DNA from: Scleroderma bovista
Lineage: Eukaryota; Basidiomycota; Agaricomycetes; Boletales; Sclerodermataceae
Assembly: GCA_037178675.1 (NCBI GenBank)
Contig: JAYMGJ010000496.1
Coordinates: 1-43,097 of the forward strand
Direction of reading: 5' to 3'
Length of the DNA: 43,097 bases
Shown here one piece after another: positions 32,630-41,916 of the stretch. A model generated the notes under the pieces. The model did not search any database, had not been told where the DNA came from, and saw only the letters and a program-made list of their open reading frames with translations. How positions within the stretch are numbered: the stretch's first letter is position 1; every line of letters starts with the position of its first letter. The position numbers and the translations under genes were made by a program.

Positions 32630-33680
32630 GTGGGTGGTGGTGGTCGATGCACGGTGGTGGTGGTGGGCATGGTGTCAACGCAGGTGGTGGTTGGCGCGTC
32701 GACATTGGTGGTGGTGGTGGCGGGGTGATGGTCGCGTCACCGACGCAGGTGGTGGGGTCACGTCGTCGTCCGCAAGTGGTCGTGTCGTCGGTGCTGGTGG
32801 TGGGGTCGTCCCCAGGTGGTGGGGTGGTGCGACGCTGGGGTTGGGACGACGGTGGTGGTCGCGTCATCGACGGTCGTCGCCGTCGCCGTCTGACGACGCT
32901 AGAAGGCGGGGGGTGGGACGACGGTAGTGGGGGGTGGTGGTTGCGACGGTCGTCGACGCTGGGGGGTGGGGGTCGTCGTCGTCGTCGTCATCTGACGACG
33001 GTGGTGGTAGTCGCGTAGTCGCCGTCGTCGTCGCTGTCTGGCGATGCTGGAAGGTGGGGGGTGGGACGACGACGGTCGTCGTCGTCGTCGGCTGACGACG
33101 GTGGTGGTCGCGTCGTCGACGCTGGGGGTGGGACGACGGTCGTCGTGGTCGCCTGACGAGGGTGGTGGTGGTCGCGTCGTGGACGGTCGGTGTCGTCGCC
33201 GTCTGCGACGCTGGAAGGTGCGGGGTGGGACGACGGTCGTCGTCGTCGTCTGACGACAGTGGGGGGTGGTGGTGGTCGCGTCGGTCGTCGACGCTGGGGG
33301 GTGAGGGTCGTCGTCGCCGTCGCCGTCTGACGACGGTGGTGGGGTGGTGGTCGCGCCGTCGACGGTGGTGGGTGGGGGTCGTCGCCGTCGCCGTCTGACG
33401 ACGGTGGTGGTGGGGTGGTGGTCGCGCCGTCGTCGTCGCCATCTGACGACGCTGGGAGGTGGTGGTCGCGTCGGTCGTCGACGCTGGTGGGGGGTGGGAC
33501 GACGCTGGTCGTCCTCGTCCTCGTCATTGACCGTGGTCGCGGTCGCGGTCGCGCGTTGTCGTCCAGGTGCTGGTGGTGGTCGCATGGCAGTCGTCGTCGT
33601 CGTCGTCGTCGTCGTCGGTGGTGAGGGAAGGGGTGTGGGACGATACTGGTGTGGTGGTGGTTGAAGACGGAGTGAGGATG
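32630..33680 (+). repeat. GTC-rich island C
   Basis: Highly regular degenerate repeat of about 60-75 bp built from GTCGCCGTCTGACGACGG, TGGTGGTCGCGTCGTCGACG and CTGGGGGGTGGGACGACGG. It ends GGATGAGGGACTTAGAGAAA, the same closing motif as islands A and B. Long open frames on both strands (up to 228 codons of Arg/Pro/Thr/His) are by-products. The CpG density is extreme for the window. Confidence 0.9.
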
Positions 33681-34369
33681 AGGGACTTAGAGAAATTTCT
33701 TCAAGTGTCTGTGTTTGTGTTTGTGTATATGATTATATCAGCACACTGACTACCAACATTTCCTAATAGTATCTACCACTTTCCTACACAAGAGTGAGTG
33801 GGAACCTTTGACCATTTAAGGTAGGAGTGCTACTACACTTTTACTACACCTTTTACTACACTTTTGGTAACACTTTCAGTAGTAAGCCTGGGCCACTTGC
33901 CAAATGGCAAAGTGAAAGGGTGCTGATAGGCTTAACAAGAGGGCAAAAGCTGATAAGTGTAATGCCATTCTGACAGGTTAATTATAATTGATTATATGCT
34001 AGAAACATGATGTTAGCAAGATGACCAGGCTCTGCAACTCTGTTGAAAGATAGACCATTAAATATAAGTGGGATGCCATTCTGGCAGGTTAACTATAATT
34101 GATTATATGTGGGACACATAATGGTAGCAAGATGACCAGGCTCTGCAACTCTGTTGGAAGATAGACAATCAAAGATAACAAGATGCCATGTCTGTCCTGC
34201 ATTACCTACAATAAACCATTCTGATATGCACTTGATCATTGTACTCATTTATGCTAGTTGAATTGTAAGGGTGTTTAATTGCTGATATTTGGGTATATTA
34301 CAATATCATTCTGATGTATGTTTATAATGTGTATCAGGAAATATCATTTCTTCCCCAATTTCCTGATGT
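33681..34369. other. Spacer with 111-bp direct repeat
   Basis: Two copies, about 33953-34063 and 34064-34175, share ATGCCATTCTG-CAGGTTAA and GCAAGATGACCAGGCTCTGC. A third start (AAGATGCCATG) at about 34179 is truncated. No gene. Confidence 0.8.
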
Positions 34370-35180
34370 GATTGCTCTGACTGGTTTGGAGTTGCCTGAA
34401 GTGTCTGACTGGCCTGACTGTCTGGTGTGTCTGGCCACTTCTGACTGGTCTAACTGGTCTGGCAGGTCTTAAATGTCTGACTGCCTTACTGTCTGGAGGG
34501 TCTGACTGATCTGACTGATCTGGAGTTGTCTTAGTTGTCTGACTGAATTACTGTCTAGAACTCTAGGCAGTCTGGGTGGTCTGGGTGGTCTTAAGTGTCT
34601 GACTAACTTATTGTCTGAAGGGTCTGGATGGTCTGGGTGGTCTGACTGACTTACTGTCTGAGGGGTCTAACTGCTCTGGATGGTCTGAGTGGTCTTAAGT
34701 GTCTGACTAACTTACTGTCTGGGGATCTGAGTGGTCTGGGTGGTCTGGGTGGTCTTAAGTGTCTGACTAACTTACTGTTTGAGGGGTCTGGGTGGTCTGG
34801 GTAGTCTTAAGTGTCTGATGAACTTACTGTCTGAGGGGTCTGGGTGGTCTGGGTGGTCTAGGTGGTCTTAAGTGTCTGGCTGACTTACTGTCTGGGGGGT
34901 CTGACTGGTCTGTACTGGTCTTAAATGTCTGACTGACTTACTGTCTGAGGGGTCTGATTGGTCTGAAGTGGTCTTAAATGTCTGACTGACTTATGGTCTG
35001 GGGGGACTGGTCTGGGTGGTCTGGGTGGTCTTAAGTGTCTGACTGACTTACTGTCTGGGGGTCTGACTTCTCTAACTGCTCTGGAGTGGTCTTAAATGTC
35101 TGATTCCAGAACTCCCAGTCTGATCCCAGATGCTCCCAGACTGTTAAGTCATGTCAGACCATTTCAGACTGTTAAGACAC
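34370..35180 (-). repeat. GGTCTG minisatellite array, right arm
   Basis: Plus strand carries GGTCTGGGTGGTCTGGGTGG with a higher-order unit of about 65-75 bp containing GGTCTTAAGTGTCTGACTGA and CTTACTGTCTGAGGGGTCTG, repeated about nine times. It is the inverted counterpart of the left array, which has TTAAGACC and AGTCAGTCAGACAG. Confidence 0.9.
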
Positions 35181-35197
35181 CTAAGTGCTGTCAGAGA

Positions 35198-35216
35198 AAT
35201 TGTCACCTTGCTGATG
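35198..35216 (-). repeat. Right terminal inverted repeat of satellite element
   Basis: Reads AATTGTCACCTTGCTGATG and is followed by AG, the second copy of the target duplication. Confidence 0.9.
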
Positions 35217-35712
35217 AGTCCATGTGGGAAGTCTATCTACAGCTGTTTGGTGCATTAAGGGTCTTAGATGCCATACCTCAAATGATCACCGTTACTACTA
35301 TTGACACTGACAACAGGGGCCTACTACTACCCCTGCTAGTGGATCATGAAGACTTGCCTATGGTTGAGGCACGCGATGGTACATACTATATGGGTGGTGT
35401 GTGTGGTGGGCTTGGGCTTGGTGAGTACAACCAGTTAGACTACTTAGCATTAATCCCTTCCTTCCCACAGGCCCCGAACATATACATTGCTTAAACGCTA
35501 TTGACGACAACGACGATGGAAGTAGTTCGGTTGAAACGGACGATGGCGTTATCGCAGTTGATCACGATGGTTTGGTAATTTGGGAGAGGACGCGGAAGAC
35601 AATGAATGATCTTGATGATCATACTAACATTCTCAATTTATCGTTTGTCGTTGTCGTTTCATTTGTCGTTGTCGTTTCGTTTGTCATTGTCGTTACATCC
35701 TCCATCCTCTGA
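35217..35712 (+). pseudogene. Integrase gene, 3' part
   Basis: 35219-35420 continues VTRQ with SMWEVYLQLFGALRVLDAIP, DHEDLPMVEARDGTYYMGGV and GGLGL. A 50-nt intron (35421-35470) leads to a last exon, 35471-35712, with an acidic stretch (NAIDDNDDGSSSVETDD, VIWERTRKTMNDLDD) and a Val/Ser-rich end. The stop is TGA at 35710-35712. Phases agree with the upstream pieces once both inserts are removed. Confidence 0.8.
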
Positions 35713-35903
35713 TACACGTGCATGAATTCTCCACTATACGTACACTGCTCACGTTGTGGTCGAAGTGAACTGGAGTCCTCGACCAACAGTTACCTGCTCC
35801 ATGCGCGAATACATGTATCTCCGAAGAGCTGAAGCTTGAGGAATAGGTCTTGAGCTCACCGTGTGTAGTGCATTTGCCAGTGCGCACTCGTCGGAGGCAA
35901 GTG

Positions 35904-36005
35904 TCACATCCTACATCACGCAGTATCCGGAGTCCTGGTGTGAAAGTTGACTATATATGGTCAATGGCTGGCTTCCGTCTTAGCGCGACAGTCCCGACCT
36001 CCATA
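35904..36005 (+). repeat. Repeat 'E', copy 1 (uninterrupted)
   Basis: 102-bp segment from TCACATCCTACATCAC to CCGACCTCCATA, nearly identical to the split copy at 15043-15460 (minus). It is preceded by TG (TGTCACATCC), so it could be the start of an LTR. It gives the empty-site sequence for the insertion at 15097-15407. Confidence 0.85.
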
Positions 36006-36082
36006 CCGCCAAACAATGACGTTGTTTTCCTTCCCCTAACACACTGTACAGTTGATCCATTGGTTGCACCCAGCTGTTCCTT

Positions 36083-36529
36083 GAGCAGTTCACATCGAGC
36101 ACTGGGGCGCAGTCGTCTAATGGCGCTGGAACACCGGCAACAACGACCTTGATGACGCGGGCGATGTGTGCGGGGTCTGTGGGTATCGTCGTACGAGGGT
36201 TGTTGCCCGTGATGCACCGTGTAAGATGAGTCTGGGGACGATCGTCCGCTGAGTACGTGCTCGTTTCCTTGCACCGTCAATCATGTCTCACTGTGCTTTT
36301 TTCAGTCTGGGGAGAGTGCTGCCACATCTTTCATATGTTGTCTACTCAAGTGGCTCGGCACCGCTGCGTCCAAAGGCCCAAACAGCAATGCCCAATGGAC
36401 CGTCGGCCATGAGGTACGTATGTCTGTCCCCCCCTCTGATCGTGGGGCTAGTGATCCACGAGACTGATCCTTGCTTCCACAGTCACCGTGGAACGAAAAG
36501 TCAATGACGTCAACACCATGCGTATGTAG
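36083..36529 (+). pseudogene. APC11-like RING-H2 subunit of anaphase-promoting complex, decayed copy
   Basis: Pieces of the small APC/C RING subunit are readable: GAV-(V-stop)-WRWNTG, GDVCGVC, YEGCCP, CKM, then after an intron WGECCHIFHM, CLLKWLGTAASK, QQCPMDRRP and after a second intron VTVERKVND, ending at TAG 36527-36529. In the intact protein this is the ubiquitin-ligase centre that drives mitotic exit. Lesions: TAA at 36118-36120 in place of the Gln of AQWRW, a disordered zinc-loop region (36165-36215), and frame changes around 36345-36400. Both introns are kept, so it arose by DNA duplication, not retrocopying. The working gene must lie elsewhere. Confidence 0.75.
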
Positions 36530-37177
36530 TTGACGCTCATCGCATCGCTCTCAGACTCATGGCCTGTTCTACGCATGCAAATGCGTTCCTTGTATCGTCA
36601 CATGAATATACATATTAATGTATCTATCGCTGCTGCAACACTTGTCTTGGTCAGAAGCATCCTCCACTGATGTCGATAGCACTGCAGCTTTTCTCGGATC
36701 CAGTAACACGCAGATTGTCAAGTATAGGACCATCTAAACTGTGGTGAATATCTACATGCATAGTAGCGATACATAGAACTTCCCACCATGTAGCTAGCTC
36801 AAACCAAGGCTCATATTGCAAGTTTCTAATGTACATTTGCAGCAATGCATCACCAAGTCAACAAGACTGAGTAGTAATTCTCTTGAATTCTTGATAGCGC
36901 ACTGCAATAAATAATAATCTGGGGGGTGTAGACGTACAAGCACACGTACAAAGAAAAAGTGTCTAGGTTGACCTACATAGGTGTAAAAACAAAGAGATGC
37001 GCACGCAGCAGCAGAGTGAAAAGATGAATACATATCTACTGTATATTGGAAACGCGATCGAGATGGGGGGAAAGGGCACAAAGGGCAGAAAACCAAACTT
37101 GTCGTGTCATATTCGTCGCAAATATCAGTTGTTATTTTTTGGGGGGGAAGCCTTCCATCATAAACGTGTGGGCTTTA
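36530..37177. other. No gene recognised
   Basis: Short open frames only, without motif. The minus-strand stretch around 36651-36845 (EPWFELATWWEVLCIATMH) has no continuation. 3' flanks of two converging pseudogenes. Confidence 0.4.
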
Positions 37178-39450
37178 TTACTGTTCATAACCACCGGGAC
37201 CCTGGAGAGGCCATCCAAATGCGCGTCTTGTATAATCTACGCGAAAGAATGAGATGAGCGTTCGAACAAGCGTGTAAAAGTAACGCACCGGAATAATTCT
37301 CGCACGAGCTCTCGGAAGTCGATGCGTTTCTCCGCGACGAAATAAAACGTCAGTTTTCGTCGATCCCTGATGGCGCCCCCACATCGTCAGCCAACCACTA
37401 CGAAAACGGATATCATATCGTACCATTGATATTCTGCATCTATGACTTCCATTGGTAACTTCTTTTGTCTCACTTTATTCTGACAGAGCTGCAACGCCTT
37501 CATCTCATCTTGCAATTTTGTAACCAGTTGTCTGCAAAAGCACCAACTCATGAGCCAACACACATCACCATCCAAGGAGGGGAACCACGCACTGCGTATC
37601 ATGAGGCTGCGCCTTTCCATATATCATCTTCGGATTAATCTCCTTCAACCCTCCCCCTCCCTGCTGACCACCAGGGCTCAGCGGTCCCCCATCCCCATAC
37701 GCCACACGCTCCCTCTGCTCCCGCTCAAACGCTTCCACCTCCTTCAGTGTGATCGTGTCGTTCACAACCGTACCCAGATCCTTTCTCCGATCTGCCTCCA
37801 CAATGACCAAGTCGCCCACCCTGATATCGAGCGTGAGGTCGGTCAGGTAGAACAAATCTGTACGCCCAGCTCTGAACTCGACGATGTAGAGTGGCGAGGG
37901 CAACGGGACGCCCTTGCCGAGATCGTTGAGATTGGGCGTGGGTGCGTCAGAGGTACGGCGCTGCATCTGCTGGGGCTGGATAGGCCGACCCGTCGTCGGC
38001 GAGAGCGGTGACGACAGTCCAGAGCTCTGGAAAGTCGAACGGGTGTACGTGGGGGAATCATTCCCCTGCAAAGGTATGTACTGGATACCTTTGCCGGGAA
38101 TAAACCGTGCGGTGAGAGTCGACTGCTGTTGCTGCTGCTGCTGCGAGCCGTGGCCGTTGTTGCCACCGCTGCGGTATTGGGCGTCTATCAGCTGCTGCTC
38201 GAGCTGGCTGCGAGGCGGACTGGCACCAGCGGACAGACCGCTATCGCTGGGAGAGCCAAAGCGCTGCCTAGACGTGAAGGATGTGCCGCTGGGGATGTTG
38301 AGGTTGATGGGCTGATAGGGGGACACATGATCCGGCCAGAGTGGGCTCCGAGATATGGGTGCGTAAATGGGAAGTGAGGATGGCTGGCTGGGGGGATGAG
38401 TGGAAGAGGAAGGACCAGGACTGTCCTTGGAAAGGCTCAGCGCGCCAAAGTCATCCGCAAGATCATCGTCCGACAGGCCGCCGCGACCATACGTGGATGT
38501 GTGGAAAACGCTGGGGGTGTGGACTCGTCTCGCACATCGTGCCCTGGGGCGTTAAACCTGACCACAGTGGGTCTGCGTGGCTGGACGACACTGACGCTGT
38601 GTCACCTGCTGGTTGCGCCACTGCCGCCGCCGCCATTTTCAGCCTTGGGTGAGTGCATTCCAGCCCAGAGCTCGCGGAGTGTCGAGCCGTCGTTCAAAAG
38701 AATCTGGCCGACATCCCTGACAAACGGACTCACATTCGAAGGATCAATAGGCTGCCTGTTGGTGGAATAGGTGTTTCCGTTTCCGCTGGAGGAATCATAG
38801 TGATTACTCAGAGGTGATCTGCCTATAGTTCCGAGTGAGCCATACCGGCTGCTGCCAGGGGGTTTGATGTCACCATAACGAGGACCGGGGATATTGAGTG
38901 GGTTGGGATGCCATGAGACCGGCGGCCTCTGACGAGAGGTTCTGGTTTTGAAACGGGTTCAAGGGCGAGTGGCTGTCGCGAGCGACTGGGACCTGCTGCG
39001 GGTGAGATCGGGGGGAAAGGGACGACGGTCAGCGACGGGGGTGGTGGACAGGATGTCATGGGTGTTGGAAAGAGCCTCTGACTCGTCGTCCTCGAAGGTG
39101 GAAGCAAATCGGGAGGAGCAACGAAGAGCCGAAGAGAATGTGTGCTGATTCGAAAAGGAGGAGGATCTGGTGGGTACAGAAGAGGGTAGGCCGCCTGTGG
39201 GTATGCAGCTAGTGGTATTGAAGGAATACATTCGAGAGGAAGTAGGGAACCAAGGCGGTGAGCTGTTGGATCCACCTAGGCTGGAAGAAATAGTATGCTG
39301 CTGGGATGGGGAGCTCAAGAAGCCCTGAGCTGGCTCGCAGCTCGTTGGATGTGGGTGCGAGTGGGTTGGTCCGGTCCAAGGAATCGATTCCTGCGATCAG
39401 ACTCGTCAGGGTAGTGTTGCTGAGCACTATTTCAGTACTGTATCGTGTGT
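37178..39450 (-). pseudogene. PSP1-domain protein, decayed
   Basis: The C-terminal half holds a clear PSP1 C-terminal domain: YIVEFRAGRTDLFYLTDLTL, VGDLVIVEADRRKDLGTVVN, KEINPKMIYGKAQP, then after introns LVTKLQDEMKALQLCQNKV, LPMEVIDAEYQW, DRRKLTFYFVAEKRIDFREL and LYKTRIWMAS. The long N-terminal half is Ser/Pro-rich with a polyglutamine run (38135-38155) and phrases such as IDPSNVSPFVRDVGQILL and FGALSLSKDSPGP. In yeast PSP1 suppresses DNA polymerase alpha defects; the domain is thought to act in RNA or translation-linked roles. Lesions: frameshifts near 39320, 38970 and 38920, TGA at 38602-38604 (R-stop-H, expected Arg), and a 2-nt loss near 37205 that alters the last residues. The upstream limit is approximate. 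Confidence 0.75.
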
Positions 39451-40110
39451 GCCAGACCAACAACTCTACACTCGATTGTTCAGTAACTTTGCGGTCAGAA
39501 TGCTCACACGTCGTGTGGGCCAGAATTGAGCCCGTACCAGGGAGTTTGGAGCGGTGCGAGAGATGGAACAATAGTATTGAACGGTCGAATCAAGACAAGC
39601 AACGTTGCGGGCGATTCCTGCCACTTCCGAGCGCTGGTCGACGGTCAAAGTCGGGATATCTGGTGGACTCGAGAAATCGCTGGTGTCTCTGAGTGGGGAG
39701 AGGGAGTCGACGATGATGCCACCGCGGTCAAGCAGACCATTGCCTTGAATGCCGTGTTACCAGGCCAGACACGTCGCACTCTACCGTCTCCACTTACCTC
39801 CCGCCACCCCTCCTCTTGCTATGCCCACCCTCGTTCCTGCCCATCCTCGTCGCCATCACGGTATCTACGCTCCATAGCGTCCACGGTGACGACTGGGTCG
39901 TCGTATCTTCCGGTTCTCCGAGATCGGCGCAATCGTCGGTGACATGCCCTGTACTTCGGAATCCCACCAGGCAGCAATTTGAAATTCACTCAAGACGCGT
40001 ACACGTGGCCAAACAACGCATGTCATTTCTTTTTGTATCCTAGACTGCACGAGGCACTGGCAGGGCAGCGATTCAAAGAAGACATGCACATCAAACAACG
40101 TTCCCCCGAC
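39451..40110. other. No gene recognised
   Basis: GC-rich upstream flank of the PSP1 pseudogene. Open frames on both strands have no motif. It may contain the original PSP1 promoter. Confidence 0.35.
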
Positions 40111-40311
40111 GCAGTTGATCGCAGTCCACATCAAGCACTTGAGTGCAGTCGCCCAATGGCGCTGGAACACCGGCGACAACGATGATAAGGGCGATGTGTG
40201 CGGGATCTGCTACCGTACGAGGTGTAAGATGCCTGGGGACGATTGTCTGCTGAGTACGTGCCTGTTTTTTTTTTTTTGCACCGTCAACGATGTATCACTG
40301 TGCTTTTACAG
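40111..40311 (+). pseudogene. APC11-like fragment, second copy
   Basis: Matches the first exon and first intron of the copy at 36083: VHIKHLSAVAQWRWNTGDN, GDVCGIC, TRCKMPGDDC, then the intron from GTACGTGC to TTTTACAG. It keeps the AQW glutamine lost in the other copy, but a deletion of about 27 bp has removed the YEGCC segment of the zinc region. Similarity ends abruptly at the intron acceptor; the sequence that follows (TCTGGTAGTCGGCCGC) is not APC11. The copy is therefore a 5' fragment joined to foreign sequence. Confidence 0.7.
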
Positions 40312-40639
40312 TCTGGTAGTCGGCCGCAAGATATGCATCGTGTGCTCTATTCTGGTCGCCATTCTGATACCCTCTATCTCTGCGCTGCGACTGCGTCCGC
40401 CGCGATCACATTTATGTGTGATCAATCATGTCTGCTGCCCAATCCAAGCCAAGGTACACGAAGATCGGGAATTACTATGTAAGTGGCGACATTCACTGAC
40501 CGGCTTGAGGGAAACCCGTTCTCAACTTTCATTGCTCAATCAACGTTGTCTGTACTTGAATATTTGAGATGGAAACCCGTTGCTCTCTCGAGTGCGTCTG
40601 TGTTTTGTATCTTCTAGCTATGCTGACTGAGATATATCA

Positions 40640-40840
40640 AACGCTCCGTCACCGTGTCGCAGAGGTTTTGAAGCACTATATGAAGGCACTTGTGTCATTG
40701 AGGATCTTTGGTTGGCCTCCTCTTCCATCACACCGAGAAGGATACCAAATGCCATCGTCAAGGGTGATTGCACAGACAGCAGACCCAGAAATATTCCCAG
40801 ATCCCGACAGCTTTCGACCCTCGGCGATGAATTGATGCAA
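40640..40840 (+). pseudogene. Possible cytochrome P450 fragment
   Basis: One frame gives HHTEKDTKCHRQG, reminiscent of the stretch before the P450 PERF region, and another gives ADPEIFPDPDSFRPSA, a good match to the PDPxxFxPER block. The two are out of frame with each other, and no haem-binding Cys motif or other P450 exon follows. If correct, it is a small relic. Confidence 0.35.
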
Positions 40841-41916
40841 GCGGAAGACCTCGAGCTCTCCTCGTTTGAATTCTGGCGCAGGTGGGTGGCATTTAAGGTG
40901 TGTCTAGACATCCGACTTACCATGTAAGCATTTGTCGGGTATGTTTCTGTACGCCCATAGCCAGCTGCTCGACATCCATCCACTTTGCATATATGCCCGA
41001 GCTTCCGTGTCTCAGAAAATCCGACCTTTCCAATTGATAGCCTTGCGTTTCTGGACTATAGTCGCTCATTTGGACCCATTCAAGGCAATAATTGAATCAC
41101 GGGCAAGTGAAGACGTGTTGAAGCAGCTGTGTTCGGCGGATCACCACCTATCGGAATGCCTACAGCACATTACCGCTCAGCGGATTCCTCGGTACCGTCA
41201 AGGATACACTTCAGTATGTAAGCTTTTACGACGCTCAGGCTCCCGTCTTTCTTGTCTTCATGTTAGCTGCACTATTGTACTCAAAACCAAATCAAGGCTG
41301 ATATTTTGAATCGAAGTCCTCGGGACGGTATTATGCAAAGACATCGTGGCATTGGCTACACTAATCCCAGTCTATTTCTGCAGTCTTGTGCCGCTACATC
41401 CCCAACATCCGCACAGTTCCCTGAGTGGGGTCTGATCCGTAGCCCTCCAAACAAATACATATCTGGTAGTTCCATTCCTGGTTCTGGGCGCAGCCAATTG
41501 TTTTCAAGCCATACTGTGCATTCTCAGCACCTTGGGTATCTAATTACATGTCGACACCGAGGAATCAGGTATGGGTCACTGTATGCATACCACTGAGATA
41601 TGGCGCAATGGAGAGCATCAGTGGTTCTTGCATCAATTGGTCAGATCACGATCGGGGTTTTGTACTTCGAACCTACCAAATAGACCCGAGGCTCACGAAC
41701 TATGTATAGCTGACTTGCAACGACCCTCTGTGCTATTGAAGTATACGTACGTCAGAGGTATGGTGCCCTCGTAATCTGCAATCGCTCGCGATGGAATACT
41801 CTTGTCTCCGGAATCAAAATCACCAATGAATTGCTGATAGAATGAACGAGATAGTTCGTACATGGAACACATGCTCCACGCCAACTCCATATCGAATTAC
41901 GTGCGCCATGGATCTA
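40841..41916. other. No gene recognised
   Basis: Open frames at 40932-41309 and 41306-41596 (plus) have no motif or partner exons. No repeats or terminal sequences seen. Confidence 0.4.

Larger units (their letters stand above)
28430..35216. mobile_element. Non-coding, satellite-filled DNA element, 6787 bp, AG target duplication
   Basis: Perfect 19-bp inverted ends, CATCAGCAAGGTGACAATT at 28430-28448 and its complement at 35198-35216, are flanked by AG (28428-28429 and 35217-35218). Excision with one AG rejoins VTRQ to SMWEVYL of the integrase in frame. The ends share CATCAGCAA and a following TGACAA-like block with the neighbouring Plavaka element, and the duplication is also 2 bp. Nothing inside resembles a gene. 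Contents in order: CAGACC array, GTC island, hairpin, GAC island, spacer, GGTCTG array, spacer, GTC island, spacer with a 111-bp direct repeat, GGTCTG array. It is probably a non-autonomous element mobilised by a Plavaka-type transposase (inference). Confidence 0.85.

Noticed and set aside
32864..33585. Open frames up to 228 codons rich in Arg, Pro, Thr and His in the GTC island
   Set aside because: Every frame on both strands is open over long stretches because the sequence is a degenerate triplet repeat; no start context, intron or domain.
5516..38604. TGA reassigned as arginine or read through by design
   Set aside because: TGA serves as the apparent natural stop of the integrase (35710), and the affected families normally use CGA; decay by CpG change is enough.
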